Assembly (NCBI GenBank): GCA_015680635.1
Contig: JAABOA010000124.1
Coordinates: 1 to 24,005 of the forward strand
Source of the DNA: Lunasporangiospora selenospora
Taxonomy: Eukaryota > Mortierellomycota > Mortierellomycetes > Mortierellales > Mortierellaceae
DNA length: 24,005 nucleotides
Direction of reading: 5' to 3'
Below, one piece after another: positions 10,754-20,059 of this stretch; position 1 is the first letter of the stretch, and each line of letters starts with the position of its first letter. The translations under genes and the position numbers were made by a program. The notes beneath the pieces are model-generated. The model made no database searches. It worked only from the letters and a program-made list of their open reading frames with translations, and was not told the origin of the DNA.

Positions 10754-11330
10754 CAAGTGTATGACACCACTTACCTTGACAAGAACCCATTTGCTACCAG
10801 GAAAAACAACTATGCCATTGGGGCGACAGAGATCTGCAATCACTGAGGCGTCTTCATTCGCTTCCTCATTGGTTACTATGGCACAAGGGTATTGATTCGT
10901 ACCAAAGAAGAGAATATTTCTTTAGCGGTGACGAACACCTCATTGGGGACTCTGCTTGAGCCTGATCACACCGTCATGGTTGCATTCAAATGGAAAGTCC
11001 TGACAGCGGAGCAAAGTGCGTTCAATGTCAAGCTACGTTCTTCAAGGGTCAAAGTAGAGAATTCTTTTGGCATGCCGAAAGCCCGCTTCTACTCTCTTGA
11101 TGAAACGAAGGTTGGATACGCTGTAGAACCGGATATGACGCCCACCATTCTCCACATTTTTGCATGCGTACTTTATCCACAACATCCTACTGGTGCGTCC
11201 GGAACTTTGAGATGACTCGGGCAGTGAAGGCGACGATGATTAGACCGATGAACAAGAGAATAGTGTCAGTGATGACCCTCCCTACAAGTTTCAAGATGAT
11301 GAGGACGGTGATATTGAAGAGGGAGAATGA
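10754..11330 (+). pseudogene. Degraded PIF/Harbinger-type DDE transposase relic
   Basis: Three plus-strand frames give consecutive pieces of one transposase. Frame 2 from 10754: a VYDTTYLDKNPFATRKNNYA block (first catalytic Asp, codon 10763), then GATEICN, a TGA at 10844, and GVFIRFLIGYYGT. Frame 1 near 10890-10955: DSYQRREYFFSGDEHLIGDSA (second Asp, codon 10948). Back to frame 2: VMVAFKWKVLTAEQSAFN and RVKVENSFGMPKARFYSL (third acidic residue, Glu codon 11057). Frame 3 from 11169: YFIHNILLVRPEL followed by an acidic tail with stop codons at intervals and a last TGA at 11328. The order and spacing fit the DDE_Tnp_4/Harbinger family, which moves DNA by cut and paste. At least three frame changes and several stops show that it is dead. 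No terminal inverted repeats or target-site duplication could be defined by eye. Confidence 0.75.
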
Positions 11331-11510
11331 GAGCACTAGCTCGACAACTCATGGAGATATTTTGCGATATTCGCGGAGAGGACGAGATTTGAGAAATGTC
11401 AAAAAGTCCTTGGTCAAAGAAAACAAAATAGGTTGATGAGAATGATTGAGTGTAGGAAGTTATTATTCTTTGTACATTTGAGGAATTGAAGGGTTTGTAA
11501 GTGCTGGGGC

Positions 11511-11885
11511 CTACCTTCCGGGGGATGGTGGCTGGGAACTTGGGGTTGTTGCCTTTGTCAACTCTATGCGTAGCTCCAGGACCCTCCTTTCATGCTCCAT
11601 CTCCGACCTCTTAAGTTCTGCTCCTATTTCACTTGCCCCAGCTCCTATCCTCCTCGCTCCAGCTCCTATCCTCCTCGCTCTAGCCTCTACCCTCCTCGCC
11701 TTAGCTTTTACCCTCCTCACTTCTGCATCCAATTTCCTGGTCTCAATCTCCGCCTGCCATAGAGCAGCTTCCTCGCGCCATAGCCTGAGCTCGAGTTCCT
11801 TGATTTTGACATTGTTTTCGGATATGTCGCAAGATGCATCGGTTACTCGATAAAATTTTGTAGAAGATCGCGATTTCGCGTTTGC
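11511..11885 (-). pseudogene. Coiled-coil ORF fragment, possibly an element-associated second ORF
   Basis: The frame is open from 11885 down to the stop at 11511 (124 codons), but its only Met codons lie well inside (first at 11732), so a start is missing unless it is an exon. The readable product includes KIKELELRLWREEAALWQAE, then heptads of Arg/Ala/Gly/Glu, then EMEHERRVLELRIEL, and a Ser/Pro tail. This is a long charged amphipathic helix, so a coiled coil. It faces the dead transposase, 180 bp away. Harbinger-type elements often carry a second, Myb-like ORF with a C-terminal coiled coil, so a common origin is possible. No Myb/SANT domain was found upstream, so this link is weak. Confidence 0.4.
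11620..11724. repeat. Five-copy 21-bp minisatellite
   Basis: Five head-to-tail 21-bp units run 11620-11640, 11641-11661, 11662-11682, 11683-11703 and 11704-11724. Units 2 and 3 differ at one base (gctcctatcctcctcgctc-c/t-a) and the outer ones diverge further. On the minus strand each unit codes exactly seven residues (ARRIGAG and variants), one coiled-coil heptad. Confidence 0.9.
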
Positions 11886-12857
11886 CTAGACCGCCCTCTG
11901 GACCCGGATGTTTTGTTGGAAGGACAGGCAGAAGATGCACGCGGGTCCCAACGGAAATGACACGTCCAGGGCGCACTGATCCTGCTCGAGATGACGCTGA
12001 TTACGGGGCTGGTGATGGCGTGGACCAGGAAGTCGATTTGATTTGGTCATGTCTAGTCAGTGGCGCATCCTCTTCTTCTTGATCTGTGGCCCAACTAGTC
12101 GGGGACCTCTCGGCGGGCCGACTTGCACCTCTTCCTGGTAACGTTCGCTTGTGTGGTATCAACCACGCGAGCGATCATTTCTGCCCCCTGATAAATGGCA
12201 GGAGGATACAAACAAGCCTCTCCATCGTCTTGGATCTCATACCAAGTCCACTAGTAGTCTCCCTCGTCAAAAGCGCAAATTTCTCAGCCATCCATACTCG
12301 CCCTCTTCACCCAAATTCAAACCACTTTACTTCTGAAGAGACCGAGGAGTTCCCCATCCTCGTACTTGATAGTCCTGACTCCTTGGTTACCCTGAATACT
12401 TTACTCGCCATTGACAATTGTTCTTTGGACCAAAGGCCGAAAACACAACACAGACCTACAGCATGAACCTCTCATCACCTATTGAAAGCGGACCTTGATC
12501 CACTCGGGCCACTTCCTCTATTCAATAGGAATACTGCTGGTTCAAAAAGTGGCTTTCACGAAACGTGCTGAAATTTCCAGCACTGTTCCCTGCCATTCAT
12601 GCACGCAGGGATACACGGGGATGGATAGAGATGGGTGCAACAGATGGGGGTGCGGTTGCAGTCAGTGGAGGCTCATGCGCTAAAGAGGATTTCAGGGGAG
12701 AGAAAATAGGAGGATCCAGCTCAAGCGCAAAAAGAAGAAAAAAAGATGGTGGATCAAGACATTCCCGAAAATATCATCCTTGTGAAAGTCCATTATATTT
12801 AAAGGTAACTTTTTCTTTTTCCTATTTTCTCACAACCTCGACTATTTCCATTACGAT
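11886..12857. other. Gene-poor region left of the tandem array
   Basis: Several overlapping ORFs of 60-130 codons occur on the plus strand (for example 12086-12466 and 12565-12870), none with a recognised domain. Near the right end a Lys/Ser-rich stretch (12700-12804) is followed by an AAG-GTAACT donor-like site at 12805. A T/C-rich segment and TAACTCATAG ending at 12870 come next, which is the first acceptor-like site of the array. This is a possible exon-intron junction leading into the repeats, not a called gene. Confidence 0.35.
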
Positions 12858-15800
12858 TGGTAACTCATAGCATTCACTCTGTACTTATGCCACAATCACT
12901 CTGTACTTTTCCATCTTTCACTTCCAACTGTCTATTTGTCCATGCCCAATTAGTTGGTAAGAACAGTTATTCCTTCAGATCTGGCACGAACTTTGTCCCT
13001 TCCAACAATGCACACGATTACTCACAGTATTCACTTTACACTTTCTTACGCTATACGTTCACTATCTCTTCATACATAATCAATAGTTGGTAAGGCTCTT
13101 TACACAGTCAGCCCTAGCACGTATTTTATCCCATCCACCATTGCACATGATTACTCATAGGATTCACTCTATACCTTTCCACTTTTCCACTATTACCGTC
13201 TCATTGCTCATGATCAGTAGCAAGTAGGAGCATTCGCTCACTTAGATCTAGCCCACAATGTGTCCTGTCCCTCACAGTGAATGAGGATCCTCAGCACTCA
13301 CTCTGTAATTTTCAACTTTACATCTTCACTGTTCATGATCAATAGCTCGTAATTATATTCGCTCACTTAGGTCTAGTACGCAATGTGCCTCATCCATTAT
13401 TCCAAATGAGATCTCAAATTATTCACCCTGTATTTTCCACATTTCAACCTCACCATTTTATTCATGACCGATAGGGGAGGGGGGTAAGAATACTCACTCA
13501 GTCATATCTTGCCTGCATTGTGCTGTATCCCTCATTACACATGATTACTAATAAATCACCTTGAACTTCTCCGCCTTGCGACTACACTTTCTAATAATCC
13601 TCGACCAATAGTTGGTAAGAGTATTCCATCATTCAGATATAGCTAGTATTGTGCCATGTCCACTATTGAGAATGACGACTCACCGTATTCACTCTATACT
13701 TCTCCACCGTTCACCCTCATCATCTCACCATTCATGATCAAAAGCAAGTAAGAACACTCGTCGATTTGGATCTAGGTCGCACTGCACCCCCATACATAAT
13801 CGAGAGAATGATTACTCACAGCGTTGACTCTGTAATACCTTTTTACCACTTTCTGGTTGCTCACGATCAAAAGCCTGTAAGAACATTCCCATCTTCAGAC
13901 CTTGTACCTACTGACCCACCTATCATTGCGAGTAATAATTCACAGCTTTCACTCTTTACTTCTCCATTTTTCTCCTTCGCTATCTCATTGTTCGTGGTCA
14001 ATAGCGAGTAAGATATTCTCTCATTCTGATCTAGCATGCGCTGGCCCATACTTCATTGCGAATGATTACTCACAGCAATCGCTCTGTACTTCTCCACCTT
14101 ACAACTGCACTATTTCGTTGCTCATGATCTATAGCCAGTAAGAGCATTCCCTGAGTCAGATCTAGCTCGCACTGTACCTTATCTATCGTTGAGAATGACG
14201 ACTCGCAGTAATCAATACGTACTTTTCTACCTTGTAACCTCACTACCTCATTTATCATGATCGATAACAAGTAAGTACACTCACTCATCTATTGTCTATT
14301 TGCATGGTTTTCCTTATGAAATCCATCTTTTTATTTGTCAACAAAGAGCATCGAGTCACAAAAATTATCCCACACCGCCCCATCACCTATTGTGCTTGAT
14401 TACTCACAGCGTTCAATCTGTTCTTCTCCACCTTTCTACTCTCACCATCCCGTTGTTCATGATCAAAAGCGAGTAAGAACATTCGTCGGTTTAGATCCAG
14501 GTCGCATCATTGCAATTGATTACTCATAGCGTTCACTCTGTTCTCCTCCACATGTTATCTTTACCATCTCGCTATTCGGTCCCAATTAGGTGGTAATGAC
14601 ATTCTCACATTCGGACCTTGTACGCACTTTGTCCCATCCATTATTGTGAATGATTAATTACTCTGAATTATTTTTTACTTTTCAACCCCACCGTTTTTAT
14701 TATTATTATGAATAGCCCGTAAGAGCATAGGTTATTCTAGCCTTGGACATACTGTCTCATCAAATATTGAGAATGATTACTCACAACATTCAATCTATAC
14801 TTCTCCACCGTTCACCCTCACCATCTCGTTGTTCATAATCAAAAGCAAGTAAGAATAACCCCTTATTTAGATCTAGCCAGCATTGTGCCATGTCCATCTT
14901 TGAAAATGACGATTCACAGCCTTCACTCTGTATCTCTCCATCATTAACCCTCACCATATCGTTGTTCATGATCAATAGAGAGTAAGAACATTCCCTCATT
15001 AAGATCTGGCACACATTTTGCCATATCAACTTCTGAGAATAACGACTCACAGTACTCACTCTGTAACTTTCCACTTTATATCTTCACCATATCATTGCTC
15101 ATGATCAATAGCTAGTAAGTACATTTGCTCACTTTGGTCTCACACAATGTGTCCCATCCCTCAATGCAAATGAGGACTCACAGTATGCACTCTATGCTAC
15201 TCCACTTTCCACCCATCATGTCGTTGTTCATGATCAAAAGCTTGTAAGGACATTCGCTCACTTAGATCTAGCGCACAATGTGTCCTGTCCTTCACAGAGA
15301 ATGACAACTCACAGCATGCACTCCGTATTTCTCCGCTCTTCACCCTAACCGACTCGTTATTTATGATCAATAGCTAGTAAGAATACTCCCTCGTTCAGAT
15401 CTAGCCTGAATTGTTCCAAGTCCATTTCTGAGAATGACGACCCTCAGCACTCACTCTGTAATTTTCCTCTTTACATCTTCACCATCTCATTATTCATGAT
15501 CAATAGCTCGTAAGGGCATTCGCTCACTTTGATCTAGCGCGCAATGTGTCCCATCTATTATTCCAAATGATTACTCACAGCGATCGCCCTGTACTTCTCT
15601 ACCGTTCACCCTCACTATCTCGTTGGTCATGCTCAAAAGCCCGTAAGAACACTTTTTATTTGGATCTAACATGCACTGGTCCATACCTCATTGTGAACGA
15701 TTACTCACAGAATTCGCTCTGTACTTCTCTACCCTACAACTACACTATCTCGTTATTCATGATCAATAGCCCGTAAGAGCATTCCCTTATTCAGACCCTG

Positions 15801-16042
15801 CCCACATTGTGTCCCATTCATTTTTGAGAATGACCACTCACAGCATTCACTTTGTGTTTCTCCACCTTTCACTCTGAATGTCCCGTTTTTAAATGGCAAT
15901 AGCAGGTAAAGGGTCTTATTCATTTAGATCTAGGCCGCACTGCTCCTCATGTCTTATTACAATTGATTGCTCACAGTATTCGCTTGTATTATTGTAACGT
16001 CCGCCTCGACTCTCTCGTTGGTCATAATCAATAGCTTGTGAT
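12858..16042 (+). repeat. Degenerate tandem array, about 24 units of about 133 bp, with splice-like motifs
   Basis: A GTAAG-like mark recurs at 12957, 13090, 13224, 13349, 13484, 13615, 13748, 13877, 14008, 14138, 14271, 14473, 14593, 14719, 14849, 14982, 15115, 15244, 15377, 15510, 15643, 15773, 15906 and 16038. Spacing is 120-135 (mostly 129-134), with one interval of 202. A typical unit reads ACTCACAG, then CATTCACTCTGTACTTCTCC, a pyrimidine-rich stretch, TCGTTGTTCATGATCAATAG, two or three bases, GTAAGAACATTC, a GATCTAG core, CAATGTGTCCCATCC, GAGAATGATTACTCACAG. The mark is GTAAG in 19 of 24 units and begins GTA in 23; the TCACAG-like end keeps AG in 19 of 24. The period is not a multiple of three and frames break from unit to unit, so one continuous protein is unlikely. 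It is a satellite-like array of unknown role. Confidence 0.9.
14272..14472 (+). repeat. Irregular long unit within the array
   Basis: Here two successive GTAAG marks are 202 bp apart instead of about 133. The extra 70 bp or so (about 14290-14365, including a TTTGCATGG..AAATCCATC stretch) resemble no neighbouring unit, whereas the right part (GATTACTCACAGCGTTCAATCTG onward) returns to the consensus. It looks like an insertion into one unit or a junction between two sub-arrays. Confidence 0.6.
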
Positions 16043-18151
16043 CCATTGCGGACCGAATCTGGGATAGGACCGTATAGTCCATGCATCGTAGCCGGGAAAA
16101 CTTGGCCAAACGACAGTCAATGAGCCATCGTTTGGGAGTCTTTTTCGTCGGTCGCCATCCCCCATAGCCGAGTCCTATGCGAACTGCCAAGATCATTGTT
16201 ACTAGCACTGCGAAACTTCCTTCATAATCGTTAGCCTTAAACGAGAAGTGAACGCAGGGGTCTTTTCGGGATGATTTACAGTGAGGCAGCATAACATAAG
16301 AGAGCTAAGAGATGATGGGAATGATCACAGTCGTAAGCCTTAAACGACCGGTACCTTGGAGTGCGAGACACAAAATCTGGCGTTTTATTCATTTTTATAC
16401 CCCATGGATTTTTTACCCTTAATGGGACCAAGAGGGCCCCATCACATTTACTTTATCACAATAGGAGAAAGAAACGTAAAAGGGCGAGTTCGAGCACAAT
16501 TGGTGATGGCCCAACTATCATACTTTTTTTAGTAATGGTGAAAAGCTTAGACGCGTACTAAAGTTATGCGGGGGGCCAAAAAAAAAATTTACAGAGAATA
16601 GGAGTGAATGGAAGTGAGAGGAAGAATGCAGTCAATTCCTGGAATTTGTAGTCGAAGGCAGTGTGTTAATTGGGCGCTCTCAGGGCTCCATTCGTTCATT
16701 GAATGAACCACAAACTCATCTCAGACATCCTCAAGGTAAATCATATCCTTTCACTTCTCTTTCATCTTCATCCTCTCCTCTTCGAAAGGAGGGCCTTCTT
16801 CCTCTCTCTCCCTCTCCCCCTCTCCCTCACTCTCTCTCTCTGACTGAGGAGAGCTCAGAAGAGTAGTCCGCGCAACACCCCAGCATGCCTTCCTCAAAAA
16901 AACGTTATCATTATTTTTCTCACGATCATGTTCTTTATCCTTTCTTTGTCTTTTGTCTGGGCTTGATAATTGCCGCTCTAAAACTTATCCAAAAGAATGG
17001 TCTATATTGCTGATAGTACGCCGTGTCTTCAGACACCTCCTACAAGGCACGCTCTTTGCATAGGAAATGACATTGCCCTAGTTTGCCAGGACTCCAATGG
17101 TCTTTTATACCTTTTGCTTTTTTATGGAGACAAACACTAATTTCACTCTGGAAAAAAAAGATAAAAAAAAAACACATCATGATCTCTAGGTTTGTGGTAC
17201 CCTTTGGGCCAGCCCTGGGTCCTGCAAGGTTATGTAAACGCTCCTTGCTATCGAACCGGATGGGGTTTGCGGATGAGCTCGAGTTACGGGGTGAGATGGC
17301 AATGGACAACATAGCAATGAAGGCGATGGGGAAAGGATGTAGCAACACAGCCTTCTTGACAATTTTGGCCACCAAATGTGCGTGAGGCCGCTTACTCATG
17401 CCAAGATTCACAAGCTAAGCATCTGTATGACTTCGCAACAATGGGTGTTTGTACCACCATATCTCCTCTCTTGCCTGAGTGCTACAATACCTCAGCCCCT
17501 TCTCTCCTCATTACAAACAAACACGCACACTATCAACGTGATGTGCCGTTTTGGTTTTGAAGCACGAGTCAACAGCTAGGTCCCCCCTCGTTTCTAAAAA
17601 GTGATCACGGTTGCCCAAATGGACTATTGCAATGATTGGATGGCTACTATTCAGAGGAATTTTTCGCTACCCTTCTCGGTTTTAGGATTAAGGTCCACCA
17701 CGTCCAATATTTAGTCGAACACCGACCTTATCTTTGCAAACCATGGGTTCCCTCACACATAGCCTCGCAGAGCAAGCTTTGGGACTCAATGTGACACAGT
17801 CAGCATGAATGTATCAAGCAAAGTATCTGTCTGTTGTTTAAATACCTCAACGCCAATGCTTGTGTCTTGTCGCCTCTTGTGAAGTATCCCCCAAATGGAT
17901 GAGTTGGTGCGCTGTTTTTTTTTTGCCTGAACAATTGAAGGCTATGGTGGTGACACAAGGAGGAGCCGAGCAAGTGGATGAGTGAGCCTTTTCGCCGTTC
18001 CCGGTGTGCGTGGGTATTGTTTGTTTGTATGTTTTCCTTTGCTCCGCCACCAGTGGCAAACTATTTTAACCCTTCCATTCTTCTCTCGTTCCCATGCTTT
18101 CCCCTTTACGCCCTTACCTTCTTCCCAACCCTTTATTCTTAACAGACACCG
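16043..18151. other. Long region without a supported gene
   Basis: 2.1 kb lying between the array and the 622-aa gene. Open frames (minus 16292-15957, 111 codons, overlapping the array end; minus 17411-17040, 123 codons, with overlapping plus frames) show no known domain and no coding-like pattern. Visible sequence features are a poly-A run near 16579-16588, a perfect 7-bp inverted repeat at 16694-16708 and a CT-rich tract at 16798-16842. The last few hundred bases hold the promoter of the downstream gene. A pyrimidine tract ending TTCTTAACAG at 18144 may be a 5'-leader splice acceptor. Confidence 0.4.
16694..16708. repeat. Perfect short inverted repeat
   Basis: GTTCATT-G-AATGAAC is a 7-bp perfect palindrome around one base. 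It could bind a dimeric factor, but a site this short may occur by chance and it has no assigned gene. Confidence 0.5.
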
Positions 18152-20020
18152 ATGTACCTGTCCCAGTCTGCGAGCGCCTTCCTGTTCACTGTGATCAGGC
18201 AAGTGCTGCAGATCTCGTCAGTATTCTTCATCACCCATACTGCCTCCCGGTCCTACAACCTGACCTATCTTGAGCGCATCAACGGTGGATTTCTCACCAG
18301 AGTCAACTACCTCCTATTCGCTAAACTTCCTTCAGGACACAACCACTCGCTGGGCCGTTTCTATGTTGGTATTGTACTCGTTATTACCTTGGCCCTCAAC
18401 TATCTACCTACGCTGCTAAGCGACCTCTACCCAGTGCAGCCTGTCTTTCTGGAATCGAGCAGCCAGCCATTCAATATTTCAGCCAGGTTCATCAAGCCCA
18501 CAAGCCTGGTCCCTAGTCAGACTAATGTTAGCACCATCTTACTCAACATGGGTGTGTCACTCGGCGATGCCCAGGTATTTGGCTACTCAGAGACACCTTC
18601 GCCCCAGCGCACCACCTGTCAGCCAAAAAGTCAAGGCTACGATTGCTCCGAGAACGAGGACGAGGAAGTCTTCATTACCTTCCCATATCGAGCTGGTGAA
18701 AATCCTCTCGCACTTGGTTACGGCATGGATTCGGACAATTCACCACGGAACGCCTTAGGCCCGGCAGGCGAGCAATTTGCTTATTTTAACTTTACCTCCA
18801 ACCGACTTAATTCTTACAGCGTGGTCGATATGTACCGTCAGGCAGTATACTATGCTTTGAAAGACGACGAATCTTTTCACCCAAGGGCGGTGCCGAATGG
18901 CCCTCGATCGCTTGAACAGTGTCTGTTTCGCACAAAGGCTGAAGGCCGATGCGTGCGTGATAGCCTTACCTACGTCGCTTCCGATCCGGGTGTCTTTCTA
19001 GTCTCGCGACGGGTCTCATTCCAGACGATTCGGGCGCATATCGACGATGCCGCTGATAGCGAAGATACTGAAGATATTGGAGGTACCGTAATTACCAACA
19101 AACCACCCGATTGCTCCGCCCTTGCGAATGCAGCCCTCGAGACACTCTGTCGCCAGCTCAACAGCTTGGGCACCCCTAGCACCTACCTTAACGAGTTCCG
19201 AATGCACACAGTACAGAACAGAACGGAGGCTTCTGACGGTTCATTCACCTGGGATGTGGTTACAGCCTATGTGGATCACCCAATTGTTGACGAAACGTAT
19301 TGGATCATCGAGGCATTACACATTGACGTTTCGTTTAGCTTTCATGATTCCACTGTTGACTACTACTTTATCAACAATATAAACGACGACAAAACGCAAG
19401 TCGAGATTGAAACACAGGAGCAGGAGGTCTTTGAAGCAACCTACTTTGTACCAAGGGCAATACCACTCTCAAATCGCACTTGGGCCTCATGGGGGTTCTC
19501 AGCCGAGGACAAGGCCAACCTCACCAATTTCTTGTTGGGCGCTACAATCCTCAACGATGGCACATTGATCATTCGGACACCTTCGCTGCTTGCGAATGTC
19601 TCTAACATTGTTGTGGGTATATTATTTGGCCTCGCTGCCATCCTGCTCGCTACCGGTGCCTTACTGGCGTGGGGTGTGCCCGCCATTGTCCGCCTTCCGC
19701 TCACAGAGGTACTGGCCGAAGTGGCCACGCAAGACAAGAACAAAATGAAGAAGAAAAGTTCCAAGAACCCATTGCGGCGACGTAAGATTGCTAGTCTTAT
19801 GCTAGTCCCACAGGCTTCTAACGATGATGACCCCGAGGCCGCCACGGGAGGTGACGATGGTAACGGAGCGTCCAAGGTGACAAAGTCAAAAACGTCACCG
19901 CCAGCGTTGACACTTCGTATGGAAATCGACAATAACAACCACGACAGCGAGGAGTTTGACACTATACAGCTGCTCGACACTACACACAACCACCAAGACC
20001 ACCATCGCATCCCTCATTAA
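18152..20020 (+). CDS. Unrecognised 622-aa membrane protein with a large extracytoplasmic domain
   Basis: A single uninterrupted reading frame of 622 codons with fungal-like composition and no introns. I do not recognise the family. Hydrophobic segments lie at about residues 9-28, 70-89 (FYVGIVLVITLALNYLPTLL) and 485-509 (IVVGILFGLAAILLATGALL). Between the last two are about 390 residues with several Asn-X-Ser/Thr sequons (for example NIS, NVS, NFT, NRT, NLT) and scattered Cys, consistent with a glycosylated lumenal or cell-surface domain. The C-terminal tail of about 110 residues is charged and disordered: a basic cluster (KMKKKSSKNPLRRRK), then acidic and His/Asn-rich stretches, probably cytoplasmic. 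The start at 18152 is the first ATG of the frame; a TTCTTAACAG just before it may be a leader-intron acceptor. An AATAAA follows the stop by 34 bp. Topology and location are inferred from hydrophobicity alone. Confidence 0.8.
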   Translation: MYLSQSASAFLFTVIRQVLQISSVFFITHTASRSYNLTYLERINGGFLTRVNYLLFAKLPSGHNHSLGRFYVGIVLVITLALNYLPTLLSDLYPVQPVFLESSSQPFNISARFIKPTSLVPSQTNVSTILLNMGVSLGDAQVFGYSETPSPQRTTCQPKSQGYDCSENEDEEVFITFPYRAGENPLALGYGMDSDNSPRNALGPAGEQFAYFNFTSNRLNSYSVVDMYRQAVYYALKDDESFHPRAVPNGPRSLEQCLFRTKAEGRCVRDSLTYVASDPGVFLVSRRVSFQTIRAHIDDAADSEDTEDIGGTVITNKPPDCSALANAALETLCRQLNSLGTPSTYLNEFRMHTVQNRTEASDGSFTWDVVTAYVDHPIVDETYWIIEALHIDVSFSFHDSTVDYYFINNINDDKTQVEIETQEQEVFEATYFVPRAIPLSNRTWASWGFSAEDKANLTNFLLGATILNDGTLIIRTPSLLANVSNIVVGILFGLAAILLATGALLAWGVPAIVRLPLTEVLAEVATQDKNKMKKKSSKNPLRRRKIASLMLVPQASNDDDPEAATGGDDGNGASKVTKSKTSPPALTLRMEIDNNNHDSEEFDTIQLLDTTHNHQDHHRIPH

Positions 20021-20053
20021 TCTGCTCGATCCTTTCGATTCAAATTTTACATA

Positions 20054-20059
20054 AATAAA
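20054..20059 (+). terminator. AATAAA poly(A) signal of the 622-aa gene
   Basis: A canonical AATAAA hexamer starts 34 bp after the TAA stop at 20018-20020, in an AT-rich context. Its position suits cleavage and polyadenylation of this transcript. Confidence 0.6.

Noticed and set aside
13766-15776. Short ORFs inside the array (both strands) as a gene family
   Set aside because: The similar peptides come from the repeated DNA; the period is not a multiple of three and stops or frame changes occur in most units.
12858-16042. CRISPR array
   Set aside because: The whole 133-bp unit is repeated with gradual divergence; there is no short invariant repeat with unique spacers, and the window is eukaryotic.
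15957-16292. 111-codon minus-strand ORF at the array edge
   Set aside because: Part of it is translated repeat unit, and the unique part matches no family I know; an accidental frame is the simpler reading.
17040-17411. 123-codon minus-strand ORF as a small membrane protein
   Set aside because: Its Phe-rich stretch comes from an A-rich run, there is an equally long plus-strand frame over the same bases, and no known domain is visible.
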